Shown here: positions 36,977 through 46,717 of the stretch, in pieces
Position numbering within the stretch: the stretch's first letter is position 1
Layout of the letters: every line of letters starts with the position of its first letter
Source of the DNA: BD2-11 clade cluster bacterium bin43
Lineage (GTDB): Bacteria > Gemmatimonadota > Gemmatimonadetes > Longimicrobiales > Gaopeijiaceae
Assembly: GCA_002238605.1 (NCBI GenBank)
Contig: MPMR01000002.1
Location: 242,333 to 306,332 of the forward strand
Direction of reading: 5' to 3'
DNA length: 64,000 bases
Program-made: the position numbers and the translations under genes
Notes under the pieces: generated by a model
Databases searched by the model: none
The model's input: only the letters and a program-made list of their open reading frames with translations
Told to the model about the DNA's origin: nothing

Positions 36977-38020
36977 TCAGGCCCGGCCGCGCAGCACGCG
37001 CCGCATCATCTCGAGCGCGCGCTCCACGTCGGAGGTGGATATGTCCCGGTGGGTGACGGCCCGAATCCCGGCCCGGCCCTGGGGAAGCAGATGAAGCCCG
37101 CGGGCGTGGCACCGGGTGGCGAAGGCACCCGCCGGCATCGCCGATACCCGAAACCGCACGAGGTTGGACTGTGGCACGCCGGGGGCGGCCTCCAGGCCGT
37201 CGATGACGGCGATGCCGCGCGCCAGGGCGCGGGCGTGGGCGATGTCGGCCGGCAAGCCGTCGCGGTGGTGTTCCAGCGCATGCAGGGCGGCCGCGGCGAG
37301 GATGCCCGCCTGGCGGAAGCCGCCGCCGAATTGCTGCTTGAAGCGCCGCGCCCGCGCCACCAGCTCCTCCGAGCCGGCCAGAGCGGAGCCCACGGGAGCT
37401 CCGAGGCCCTTGCTGAAACAGACGTTCACGGTATCGAAGGGCGCGGCGTAACGAGCCTCCGGGACCCCGGAGGCGGCCGTGGCGTGCCAGAGGCGGGCGC
37501 CATCGAGGTGGGTGGCGAGGCCGTGGCGGCGGGCGGCGGCGCATACCTCCTCGACCTGGCCGAGCGGCCACACGGTGCCCCCACCCCCGTTGTGGGTGTT
37601 CTCCACGCACAGCAGCCGGGGCGGCGATTCCAGGTGGATCGGATTGAAGGGATGCTCGGGCTCCATGGCGTCGTCCACATCGGCCGCGGCAAAGAGCCCG
37701 CCCCTGCCGGGAAGGGGCTTCATGGACACCCCGCTGAGCGCGGCGGGAGCACCCGACTCGCTGCGCACGATATGGGCGCTTCGGTCGATCAGGGCGAGGT
37801 CGCCGGGCTCGGTGTGGGCACGCAGCCCGATCTGGTTGGACATCGTGCCCGTGGGCACGAACACCGCGGCCTCCTTGCCCAGCAGTTCGGCGGTGCGCGC
37901 CTCCAGCGCGTTCACGGTGGGATCGTCGCCGTACACGTCGTCGCCCACCGGGGCGGCGGCCATGGCTTCCCGCATGGCCGGGGTGGGCAGGGTCACGGTG
38001 TCGCTGCGGAGATCGATCAT
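36977..38020 (-). CDS. ltaE: Low-specificity L-threonine aldolase
   Basis: PLP enzyme that cleaves L-threonine or allo-threonine to glycine and acetaldehyde. 347 residues from ATG 38020, starting MIDLRSDTVTLPTPAMREAM as in the family; the 24 residues of the longer reading are unconserved. Landmarks: VGDDVYGDDPTVNALE, FVPTGTMSNQIGLRAH, ENTHNGGGGTVW, and the Schiff-base Lys in NVCFSKGLGAPVGS. Lies between the homocysteine methyltransferase and lepA genes on the same strand with short gaps. Confidence 0.95.
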   Translation of the reverse strand: MIDLRSDTVTLPTPAMREAMAAAPVGDDVYGDDPTVNALEARTAELLGKEAAVFVPTGTMSNQIGLRAHTEPGDLALIDRSAHIVRSESGAPAALSGVSMKPLPGRGGLFAAADVDDAMEPEHPFNPIHLESPPRLLCVENTHNGGGGTVWPLGQVEEVCAAARRHGLATHLDGARLWHATAASGVPEARYAAPFDTVNVCFSKGLGAPVGSALAGSEELVARARRFKQQFGGGFRQAGILAAAALHALEHHRDGLPADIAHARALARGIAVIDGLEAAPGVPQSNLVRFRVSAMPAGAFATRCHARGLHLLPQGRAGIRAVTHRDISTSDVERALEMMRRVLRGRA

Positions 38021-38057
38021 GATCCGCGATACACCGGGCGGGGCGGGTGGTGTCGCA

Positions 38058-39086
38058 TCACCGCCGCTGCCCGGGAGCGCCGAGCCCGCCATCGGGCGAG
38101 TCGCCGGTCCGCGCCAGCGTCACCCCGGCGACCTGCCGCCGCAGCGCGCGGATTCCGGCGGGACCGACGCGGCAGCACCCGCCGACGCCGGCCGCCCCGC
38201 GCGCAATCCAGTCGCGCGCCTCGAGGGTCGGCTCGCCGGCCCCCCGGGCGCCGTTCGCGGGCCAGTGCCACGCCCCGGTGTGGGCGTCGTACACCTCCCC
38301 GGAGTTGGGATAGACGATCACGGGAAGATCGGTTTCGCCCCGGATTCGTCCGATGAGTTCCCCGACATGTGCCGGCGCGACGCAGTTCACCCCCACCGCG
38401 GCCACCCTTTCCGCCCGATCGCAGAGGCGCGCGACCGCCTCGACCGGCGTGCCGTCCCAGAGGCGGGCGCCATCCGCGCAGCAGAAGCTCACCCACGCCC
38501 ACGCTTCCGGCGTTTCGGCCAGAATCCCGAGCACGACTTCGACCTCGAGACCCGAGGGGATGGTCTCGCAGAGGATCAGGTCGGCGTCCGAGCGCGCGAA
38601 GAGCCGGAAGCGGCGCCGGTGGAACTCGTCCAGCACCCGGGGTTCGACGCCGTACCGGCCATCGTATTCCGACCCGTCCCCGAGGTACGCCCCGTATGGC
38701 CCCGCACTGGCCGCCACCAGCGGGCGCAGCCAACCGATGCGGCCAGCCTGTTCCGCCCGGAACTCGTCGCGCGCCTCGATGGCCAGCGCGACCGAGAGCT
38801 CCAGGAAGGCCGCCGCATCGCCATCGCCGTAGCCCTGCGCGCGGAAGCCGGGGAAGCTCGCCTGGTAGCTGGCGGTGGAAATGCAGTCCGCGCCCGCCGC
38901 GAGGTATTCGGCGTGGGTGCGCCGTATGGCGTCGGGGTTCGATACGAGCAGTTCGGCGGACCAGAGCCGGGTGTCGAGGCGGTGCCCGCGGGCTTCGAGC
39001 GCCGTCGCCAGACCCCCGTCGGCGATCAGCGGCCTCCCGCGGGCGAAGAACGGCGCGAGAGGACCGATCCGCCCCGGCCGGCTCAT
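38058..39086 (-). CDS. mmuM: Homocysteine S-methyltransferase family protein (MmuM-like)
   Basis: Zinc-dependent methyltransferase using S-methylmethionine or SAM to methylate homocysteine (or selenohomocysteine/selenocysteine in some members). 342 residues, with LIADGGLATALEARGH, GADCISTASYQASFPGF, LLVAASAGPYGAYLGDGSEY-type block, and the zinc cysteines in VGVNCVAPAHV and AAGVGGCCRVGPAGIRAL. The start overlaps the stop of the upstream selenoprotein candidate (ATGA), so they are translationally coupled. Confidence 0.92.
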   Translation of the reverse strand: MSRPGRIGPLAPFFARGRPLIADGGLATALEARGHRLDTRLWSAELLVSNPDAIRRTHAEYLAAGADCISTASYQASFPGFRAQGYGDGDAAAFLELSVALAIEARDEFRAEQAGRIGWLRPLVAASAGPYGAYLGDGSEYDGRYGVEPRVLDEFHRRRFRLFARSDADLILCETIPSGLEVEVVLGILAETPEAWAWVSFCCADGARLWDGTPVEAVARLCDRAERVAAVGVNCVAPAHVGELIGRIRGETDLPVIVYPNSGEVYDAHTGAWHWPANGARGAGEPTLEARDWIARGAAGVGGCCRVGPAGIRALRRQVAGVTLARTGDSPDGGLGAPGQRR

Positions 39087-39445
39087 CCCTCCGGGCTGAG
39101 CAGCGTCGCCAGCATCTCCGCGTTGTATCCCACCAGAAGCCGATCCCCGCTGCGCATCGTCGGCGCGCGCAGCTTCCCGAAACGGCTGCAGAGAAGCTTC
39201 ACCAACTCCTCGTCGGCGGGCCTGTCGGCGCCAAGATCGACGTGGACGATCTTTTTCCCCCTGGCGACATGGAGGTCGCTCACGCCTTCCAGGAGGGTCA
39301 GCACTTCGTCGCCCGCGACGGGACTGCGCGTGGCGCTCTGCACTTCCCCGGTCGCGATTTCATTCTGCGCAAGAAACTCTTGCGTACGCTTGCAACTGGT
39401 TCAGCCCGGGCGGTGATACCGCCATTCAACGGACGACGTGGCCAT
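39083..39445 (-). CDS. ArsC-family thioredoxin-fold selenoprotein candidate (in-frame TGA at UxxC)
   Basis: A 120-residue protein if TGA at 39403-39401 is read as selenocysteine. It begins at ATG 39445 with a strong GGAGGGG at 39457-39451, five bases upstream. Codons 1-14 lead through VEWRYHRPG to the TGA, followed by TSCKRTQEFLAQ, so the TGA takes the first cysteine place of a CxxC redox motif (U15-T-S-C18). The rest (GKKIVHVDLGADRPADEELVKLL, then LRAPTMRSGDRLLVGYN with the cis-Pro) is a normal ArsC/Grx-like fold in the same frame. A hairpin lies just after the TGA. The stop overlaps the methyltransferase start. If TGA were a true stop, the fragment would start at GTG 39343 and lack the active site. 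No sel genes are in the window. Confidence 0.82.
39368..39384 (-). promoter_or_regulatory. Putative bacterial SECIS hairpin
   Basis: Perfect six-pair stem CGCAAG/CTTGCG closing a five-base loop AGTTT, inside the coding sequence. The loop begins 22 bases after the TGA at 39403-39401 and has G in its second position. As I recall the bacterial SECIS consensus (short stem, small apical loop with a G among its first two bases, loop about 16-37 bases from UGA), this fits. SelB binding is not shown. Confidence 0.6.
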
Positions 39446-39935
39446 GAGATCCCCTCCGGCGGGTTTGCGGCGCGAACGGAAGAAGGTTCGGGGGGGCATG
39501 CGCCGGGATGCCCTAACCTGTTTTATCGCTTCAAGATAGATTTACTCATCGGACAACTGTCGTGGTCCCTTGCCCGGACGAAGTCTAGCAGCCCGCAGGC
39601 CGCTGCTTCAAGGCGCTCGACCGGATCCGGGCTCGGCGACGGGCGATGGCCCGGGGGCGAGGCTTCGCCCGTGGGCGGCGCGATCCACCGGGGCGCCGGC
39701 AGGATCGAACACCGGGCCTTGCGGCGCTATCGCGCCCGTCCGATTCTTGGGGCGCATCCGGGATGCCGACGGACGCCGGGCGACGCCGGCATGTGCCAGG
39801 GCATGCTCCGTCCCCGGTGCGACGCCGCACAGGGAGGCCGCTGCGACCGGCAGGACCCGTGCGACGCGGTGCAGTGCAGTGCGGGAGAGACACGCGCCCG
39901 TGCCGTGCGGGCGGGCCGAACCTGTGGAGACCAGG
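39446..39935. other. Divergent intergenic region, about 490 bases, no gene seen
   Basis: Separates the selenoprotein candidate (minus) from the repeat protein (plus). An A/T-richer island at about 39515-39570 is out of keeping with the surrounding GC and is the likely promoter area, although no clear -35/-10 pair is visible. Two hairpins stand out: 39522-39540 (TTTATC/GATAGA, loop of seven) and 39655-39670 (GGGCGA/TCGCCC, loop of four), neither followed by a clear T run. A plus-strand reading open from 39570 is Arg/Pro/Ala-rich and does not look coding. Confidence 0.5.
39451..39457 (-). promoter_or_regulatory. Strong Shine-Dalgarno upstream of the TGA-containing gene
   Basis: GGAGGGG, five bases before ATG 39445. 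It matters because it places the translation start 14 codons before the in-frame TGA, so ribosomes must meet that TGA rather than begin after it. Confidence 0.75.
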
Positions 39936-40664
39936 ATGACCGTTTTGCGATGCGTGGCGCTGGGATGCCTCGTGCTCCCCGCGGCCGACGCCGGCGCGCA
40001 ATCCCTCGACGACGCCAGAACCGCCTTTGCGGAAGGGCGTTTTCTCGAGGCGGCGGAACTGGCCGAAGCGCTGGCGACGTCCGACGGCTACGCCCTTGGC
40101 GCGCAATCGCTCGCGATACACGCGCACTACTTCGCGACCGAGGATGAGTGGGAGGAGTTGGTCGACCGCGCGATAGAGATGGGCGACGCGGCCATGCTCG
40201 CCGATTCGACAAACGCCGAGGCGCACTATCAGGCCGCCCACGCACTCGGCCGATACGCTCAGGGCGTGGGTGCGATCACGGCGCTCCGCCAGGGCCTCGC
40301 GGGAAGCATTCGCGAGCGGCTCGATGCAGCGATTCGCCTCGATCCCTATCTCTGGGAAGCCAGACTGGCGCTCGGCGGATGGCACGCCGACATCGCGGCG
40401 GAAGGGTTCATCGCGCGGCGGATGTACGGAGGGAATCGACCGGCCGCCGTCGTACTGTTCGAGCAGGCGCTGCAGATGGCGCCGGAGTCGAGGGTCGTGC
40501 TCTTCGAGTACGCCGCCCGGCTCCCCGACCTCGACGAAGAGAACGGCGAGGAGCGGGCGCGCGAAATGCTGGACAGGGCGGCTCAACTGCCGATCGTCGA
40601 TGCCTACGACGGGCTCATCCAGGAACTGGTCCTCGAGGCAATCGCGAAGCGGGAGGGCGGATAA
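39936..40664 (+). CDS. Secreted TPR-like protein of unknown function
   Basis: 242 residues from ATG 39936 with GGAGACCAGG upstream. A signal peptide (VLRCVALGCLVLPAADAGAQS) is followed by helical pairs of TPR character (DDARTAFAEGRFLEAAELAEAL, AEAHYQAAHALGRYAQGVGAI, RPAAVVLFEQALQMAPESRVVL). Predicted periplasmic; role unknown. pfkA follows after 23 bases and may be co-transcribed. Confidence 0.8.
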   Translation: MTVLRCVALGCLVLPAADAGAQSLDDARTAFAEGRFLEAAELAEALATSDGYALGAQSLAIHAHYFATEDEWEELVDRAIEMGDAAMLADSTNAEAHYQAAHALGRYAQGVGAITALRQGLAGSIRERLDAAIRLDPYLWEARLALGGWHADIAAEGFIARRMYGGNRPAAVVLFEQALQMAPESRVVLFEYAARLPDLDEENGEERAREMLDRAAQLPIVDAYDGLIQELVLEAIAKREGG

Positions 40665-40687
40665 CCCCGAAGGTCCGGCAGACAACC

Positions 40688-41770
<1,083 letters not shown>

Positions 41771-41816
41771 TCCCGGGAACGGAACGGTTCCGGTCACCGC
41801 TTCCGCCTGATCCGTC

Positions 41817-43763
41817 TCAGGGAGCTGCCCTGCCTGCGGATCTCGAGCCATCGCCGCCGCCGAGCCCCACGAGCTCCAGGAGCCGCAGGGCGTTCGTCGA
41901 CGTGGCGATGCCGGACCTGAGGCGATAATCGAAGGTCAGCCCCTCGTTCCCGTCGCCGACGGACTCGGTAAGGTGGACGGGGACGGCCCGGGCCTTGAGG
42001 TCGTCCGCGTCGGCCAGCGTCAGGTCGTGGGTCGTCACGGCACCGATCGCGCCGGAGTGGAGCAGCCTGCGCAGAACGGTGCGCGCGGCGATCCTGCGCT
42101 CGGCGCTGTTGGTACCCTGGAGAACCTCGTCGAGGAGGTAGAGGACTCCGGGGCTCGCGGACGCCGCTCCACCCGCCGGCGCCTCCTCCCCGGCGCCGAA
42201 GCCGGGATGCCCATGAGCCGTCTCGGCCACATCCACGACCTGCTTGAGGCGCTGGAGCCCGGCCATGAAGAAGGACACGCCGTCGGCGAGGGAGTCGGCG
42301 ACATGCATGCTGGTGACGACGCGCAGAGGCGGGATGCGCAGCGCCTCGGCGCACACCGGTCCGCCCGCCTGGCCGAGCACGACGTTCAGGCCGACTGCCT
42401 TCACGAGGGTGGACTTCCCGGACATGTTCGAGCCCGTCACCAGCAGAAACGAGCCTGCCGGTCCCACTTCCACGTCGTTGCGCACGCAGAGCCCGGGGGC
42501 GAGCAGAGGATGGCCCAGGGTCCGGCCACGAAGGGTGTCGGCTTCGGTGTCCAGCGTGGGCATGGTCCAGTCGGGGTTGTCGGCGGCGAGCGCCGCCAGG
42601 GCAGCCAGCGCTTCGGCCTCGCCGACGGCGCGGAGCCATGTTCGGACGCCGGCGCCCGACCGCTCCTTCCAGCGTTCGAGGGCGGCCAGGACATGTACGT
42701 CCCAGAGCAGGACGAGCGACAGCGGGAAGTGGAACAGAGGCGACCTTCTGACTTCCGCCATATCCAGAAGCCGGCGCAGCCTCGCCATTTCGCGATGAGC
42801 CGGCCTGGTGCCGGCACCCAGCCGCTGGCGGAGGTCGGACGCGTAGCGGGAATCGAGGGGCGCGTTGGCCAGAAGGCTGAGAAGCGGCCCGTAGTGCCGC
42901 ACGCCCGACTCGCCATCGTCGGCCTCGGAGCAGGCTCGGGCGATCGCCCTCCACGCCGGGGTGAGCACCAGCGCCGAGATGAGAAGTGGCCAGGCGACGG
43001 CGGCTGCGGACACCATCCCCAGGGAACAGAGAATGATGGCGGCCAGGTTCACCGGCGGAAGCACAATGGCGGCCGCGCGCAGCCAGGTGCGCCCGGACAG
43101 CCGGTCCCGGCCCTCCGCCCAGCGCAGAAAGTCCTCCACCTCCTGCATCGACGCGCCTTTCGTCAGCCGGGCTTCGGCCGCGATGCGGTCCCGGAAGTCG
43201 AAGGCGCCGGACATCTCGCGCACTGCCTGCTGGCGCAGGACGATGGTATCGGGATCCGCGGGCGCAAGAAGCCAGGACCAGAGGGTCTCTCGGCCGGGTG
43301 GAGTTCCGCAGACGCCTGCCAGGTGAAGGAGAGACGCGTGACCGTGCAGGTCCAGGTCGTCCGCGTAGTCGTGGTTCCCCGGCGCCGGGGTACGGACCGG
43401 CCGCGGCAGGTCGGACCAGCGGCGCTCGACACGGGCGATCCCCTCGCGATTGAAGTCGGCCATCAGCTCGGCGCGGCGCAGGTGCCGCCGGGCGGCCCGG
43501 TGCCGCGCGACTACCATCGCGAAGGCGGCGAGAGCACCGGCCACGAGCAGCCAAGCCGCCTGGCCGCGTCCCTGCGAGATCAACAGCCAGACGCCGGCCC
43601 CGCTGGCCACGAAGACCAGGAGCCGGAGCCGCTCGTACGATCGGACCACCCCGGCCCTTTCCGCCGCCTCCCGATCGAAGCGGCGGGCGCGGTCCGCGTA
43701 TCGGGCGGCGGGCTGGTCGATGGACCCGGTGCCGGGTGAGGTTGGCTCCGTCGTGCTTCTCAC
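41817..43763 (-). CDS. Membrane-associated MutS-like ATPase
   Basis: 648-residue protein with the C-terminal ATPase domain of MutS but without the mismatch-binding domains. Walker A VTGSNMSGKSTLVKAVG, FFMAGLQRLKQVV, Walker B LYLLDEVLQGTNSAERR and TTHDLTLAD are clear. Four hydrophobic segments (LLVFVASGAGVWLLIS, AAWLLVAGALAAFAMVVA and two near 235-275) point to membrane anchoring. Such proteins are common in Bacteroidota and relatives and their function is unknown; mismatch repair is unlikely. Starts at GTG 43763 in a GTGA overlap with the S9 peptidase stop. Confidence 0.88.
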   Translation of the reverse strand: MRSTTEPTSPGTGSIDQPAARYADRARRFDREAAERAGVVRSYERLRLLVFVASGAGVWLLISQGRGQAAWLLVAGALAAFAMVVARHRAARRHLRRAELMADFNREGIARVERRWSDLPRPVRTPAPGNHDYADDLDLHGHASLLHLAGVCGTPPGRETLWSWLLAPADPDTIVLRQQAVREMSGAFDFRDRIAAEARLTKGASMQEVEDFLRWAEGRDRLSGRTWLRAAAIVLPPVNLAAIILCSLGMVSAAAVAWPLLISALVLTPAWRAIARACSEADDGESGVRHYGPLLSLLANAPLDSRYASDLRQRLGAGTRPAHREMARLRRLLDMAEVRRSPLFHFPLSLVLLWDVHVLAALERWKERSGAGVRTWLRAVGEAEALAALAALAADNPDWTMPTLDTEADTLRGRTLGHPLLAPGLCVRNDVEVGPAGSFLLVTGSNMSGKSTLVKAVGLNVVLGQAGGPVCAEALRIPPLRVVTSMHVADSLADGVSFFMAGLQRLKQVVDVAETAHGHPGFGAGEEAPAGGAASASPGVLYLLDEVLQGTNSAERRIAARTVLRRLLHSGAIGAVTTHDLTLADADDLKARAVPVHLTESVGDGNEGLTFDYRLRSGIATSTNALRLLELVGLGGGDGSRSAGRAAP

Positions 43764-46666
43764 GAGTTGCCGCCCGCTCTCTTCCCGCCGCCGGCCACCC
43801 GCTTCTTCTCCTCTTCAAGGTCCTGCAGGGTCACGCCCCCGGTAATCCACGACGGAGCCGGATCGCCTTTCAGGTAGTGGCCGAACCACTCCAGGATACG
43901 CCGGTGATAGTCCTTCTGGTTGGCCTCCTCGCGGAACCCGTGGTCCTCGCCCTCGTAGACCAGCAGCACCATCTGTTTCCCGGCCCGCCGCGCGAAGTTG
44001 TAGAATTCGGTTCCCTGGTCCCAGTCCACCACCCCGTCGTCGTCGCCGAAGGCCATGAGCAGCGGCGTCTCGAGATTGTGAACCTCGTGGATGGGCGAGT
44101 TGCGCCGGTGGGCCTCGGGATCCTCCCAGAAGGGAACCTCCATGCGCGCCTGACCGGTCTCCCAGTGGTCGACCTCCGGAATCCCCGGGTTCCAGTGAAT
44201 GGCCCCCATGAAGCTCACGAAGTCGGTGAGCGGCGCGCCCGCCACCGAGGCCGCGAAGATGTCGGTGCGGGTGGGCAGGTAGGTCGCCTGGTAGCCGCCC
44301 CAGGAGTGGCCGATGAGCCCGACGGCGTCGGGGTCGGTCACCCCCATGTCGACCACCCTGGCCACCGCGGCCCGCACCGATTCCAGCGCGCTCACGCCCG
44401 GGTCGCGCGCCCGGTACACGATGTCGGGGAGGAGCACCGCGTACCCGTGCTGGGTCCACGCCGTGAAGTTGTAGTAGTCGCGCTCGCTGGGAGCGCTGAA
44501 GCGGTGCATCTGCGGCGAGAGCATTTCGTAGGTGTAGACGATGGTCGGTACCGCCTGCCCGGCCTCGTAGCCCGCCGGGTAGAGCAGCACCGCCTGCAGG
44601 TCCCGCCCGCCCTCGCTCGTGAAGTCCACCAGCCCGGCCCGGCCCCACGCCACCTCCGCGAGGAAGGGGTTGATGTCGGTGACCTGGACCGCGCCGGCAA
44701 GGCCGGGACCCCCGACGAAGTAGTCGGGCGGGTCGTCGAAGGCCTGGGCGCGGTAGAGGAACACGTCGGCGCTGTCCGCGTGCGCCAGGCCGTCCACCAG
44801 GCGGTCCTCGAACACCAGCGTCTCCGGAGGCCCGGCCCAGCCGGAGCTGAGCCGCGCGTACCCCCGCTGCTCCGTCTTTTCGTCGTAGAGCGTCAGGTAG
44901 AGGGAGGCGCCGGGATCGACGCCGGGGGTATCGTCGTCCGGCAGGCGCGCGACCCGATGCGTGACCCCGGTCCCGGCTCCGCCGGTGAGCCGCTCGGCAC
45001 CGCTCCCGTCCAGCGCCACCCGCCAGATGTCGTGCTCGTCGTAGAGGAGCACGTCGTCGCCGTCCTCCAGCCATCCCCCGGGCGCGAAGCCGTACGGCGG
45101 GAGAACGTCGGTGGGGGTGTCGTACTCGGCATTGGCGAAGGAGGTGGGCAGGTTCGAGGTCAGGTCGCGGCGCTCCCCGGTCGCGATGTCGACGCTCGAG
45201 TAGTTGGCGCCGTCGTACGAAACCAGCCGGCTGCCGTCCGCGCCGGGCCACTCATAGCGCACCCGGGTCAGGAGCGCGCGCCGCTCTCCCGTGCCGACAT
45301 CGATGGCCCAGACGTCGTGATAGGGCCGGCCGAACATCGCCCCGAAAGGATAGGGCTCGGAGATGTCTTCGAGCGCGAACTCCCAGCCGTGCAGCAGGGC
45401 CGCGTTCGCCATGAGGTCGGAGCCGATGGTCACGACGCGATCCTCGTCCAGGTGCCAGACGGCCAGCAGGGCGCGGTTCGCGTCCAGCGCCTCCGCCGCC
45501 TGCTGCTGCGGGAAGATGCGCACGTCCCGGCTGTGCCAGATCTGGAGCCCGGGAAGGTCCGGTTCCTCCTCGTCCCCCGAATCTGCGGACCGCGTGTCCG
45601 GGCTGGTGTCCGGCGCGTCGGTTTCGTCGTCGGGCGCGGTCACGCCGGCCCCGGCCTCTGTGCCCGCCGCAGCATCCGGGTCATCCCCGGCATCCTCTTC
45701 CCGGGGCCGGAGCCCGACCGAGATCATGGCGCCGTCGTCGGACCACTGCGGCGCCCGGTCCACGACCTCCAGCGTGTCGGCGATGCCGGCCACCCCCTCG
45801 TCGAGGACCACCACCTCCAGTCCCCGGTCGAGGCCGCGCCAGGCCAGCACGTCGTACGCGGCGCCCGCGGCCGAGGCATCTCCACGCGAGCGCAGGGCAG
45901 CCAGGTCGGCCGCATCGTCGCGCCACGCCAGCCCCCGGTAGCGGGCTCCCGACGCGTCCGCCGACCTGAGCGTGCCCGAGCCGGCATCGTAGATCTGCAC
46001 GCCGTTGCCCAGATCGGTCCCGGTCGCGATCACCATCGCAAGCAGCGATGCCGAGGAGCTCCACTCCATCTCGGCGACGTTGCCGAAACTCGTCTCCGAG
46101 CCCGCGGCCACCGTCACAACCCGCAGGTCGGCCCCCTTCCCTTCGGGCTCTTCGGGGGCCTCTCCGCGTAGCGCGATGTATCGCCCCGACGCGTCGAAGC
46201 TCCACTCCGACACCGCCTCGAACCGGCGGATCTCTCCGCTGGCCAGATCCAGCAGCGCCGCCCCTTCGCGGGCGGTCTCGCCCTCCTCGTCGAGCCGTTC
46301 GCTCTCCTCCGGCGACAGCCCCACGGTCCACGCCAGCCAGCGTCCGTCAGGCGGAAAGCCCGGGGACTCGCCCCACGGAAAGACGCGCGTCGAGTCCTCG
46401 CTCACGCGCCGCACCCGCAACTCCGCCGTCTCGTCGACGCGGGTGACTTCGTAGGCGATCCAGTCTCCATGCGGCGAAAGCACCGCCGGCCCGGGAGTCT
46501 CCCAGCGCCCGTAGTCTTCGGGCGCGACACGGGGGAGGTCCTGTGCGGAAAGGGGAAGCGCGGCGGCGAGCAACCCCGCCGCCAGGCGGCCCATGGCGGA
46601 GCGAAGGCCGCGAACCGAAACAGCGGGGCCGGGGATGGACACCGGGGAGGCTGGGGATGAACTCAC
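43760..46666 (-). CDS. Secreted S9-family prolyl-oligopeptidase-like peptidase
   Basis: 968 residues with a signal peptide (MGRLAAGLLAAALPLSAQ), a long beta-propeller region with an acidic Asp/Glu/Thr-rich insert (about residues 310-365), and a C-terminal alpha/beta-hydrolase. The nucleophile is in IGHSWGGYQATYLPT, the acid in FGDDDGVVDWDQG and the His in EGEDHGFREEANQ. GTG 46666 has AAGGAG six bases upstream. Probably periplasmic peptide degradation. Coupled to the MutS-like ATPase gene. Confidence 0.92.
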   Translation of the reverse strand: MSSSPASPVSIPGPAVSVRGLRSAMGRLAAGLLAAALPLSAQDLPRVAPEDYGRWETPGPAVLSPHGDWIAYEVTRVDETAELRVRRVSEDSTRVFPWGESPGFPPDGRWLAWTVGLSPEESERLDEEGETAREGAALLDLASGEIRRFEAVSEWSFDASGRYIALRGEAPEEPEGKGADLRVVTVAAGSETSFGNVAEMEWSSSASLLAMVIATGTDLGNGVQIYDAGSGTLRSADASGARYRGLAWRDDAADLAALRSRGDASAAGAAYDVLAWRGLDRGLEVVVLDEGVAGIADTLEVVDRAPQWSDDGAMISVGLRPREEDAGDDPDAAAGTEAGAGVTAPDDETDAPDTSPDTRSADSGDEEEPDLPGLQIWHSRDVRIFPQQQAAEALDANRALLAVWHLDEDRVVTIGSDLMANAALLHGWEFALEDISEPYPFGAMFGRPYHDVWAIDVGTGERRALLTRVRYEWPGADGSRLVSYDGANYSSVDIATGERRDLTSNLPTSFANAEYDTPTDVLPPYGFAPGGWLEDGDDVLLYDEHDIWRVALDGSGAERLTGGAGTGVTHRVARLPDDDTPGVDPGASLYLTLYDEKTEQRGYARLSSGWAGPPETLVFEDRLVDGLAHADSADVFLYRAQAFDDPPDYFVGGPGLAGAVQVTDINPFLAEVAWGRAGLVDFTSEGGRDLQAVLLYPAGYEAGQAVPTIVYTYEMLSPQMHRFSAPSERDYYNFTAWTQHGYAVLLPDIVYRARDPGVSALESVRAAVARVVDMGVTDPDAVGLIGHSWGGYQATYLPTRTDIFAASVAGAPLTDFVSFMGAIHWNPGIPEVDHWETGQARMEVPFWEDPEAHRRNSPIHEVHNLETPLLMAFGDDDGVVDWDQGTEFYNFARRAGKQMVLLVYEGEDHGFREEANQKDYHRRILEWFGHYLKGDPAPSWITGGVTLQDLEEEKKRVAGGGKRAGGNS

Positions 46667-46717
46667 GGGAATCTCCTTGAATCCAGGAATTGTCGGGGCG
46701 GCAAGACGGCGCGCCCG

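Noticed and set aside
39083..39343. Stand-alone 86-residue gene starting at GTG 39343
   Set aside because: It lacks the redox motif and has no good ribosome-binding site; the strong SD and ATG at 39445 plus continuous homology-like sequence across the TGA favour the longer selenoprotein reading.
39083..39445. Interpretation of the TGA as a pseudogene nonsense mutation
   Set aside because: The frame is intact on both sides, the TGA sits precisely at a redox Cys site, the downstream gene is coupled to its stop, and a hairpin follows; decay would not be expected to give this pattern.
39522..39540. tRNA-like anticodon arm (six-pair stem with loop GCTTCAA)
   Set aside because: The loop lacks U at the position before the anticodon and no acceptor, D or T arms could be found around it, so it is not a tRNA-Sec.
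39570..39935. Upstream extension of the TPR-like gene to GTG 39570
   Set aside because: The added ~120 residues are Arg/Pro/Gly/Ala-rich without structure, while ATG 39936 has a good SD and begins a signal peptide.
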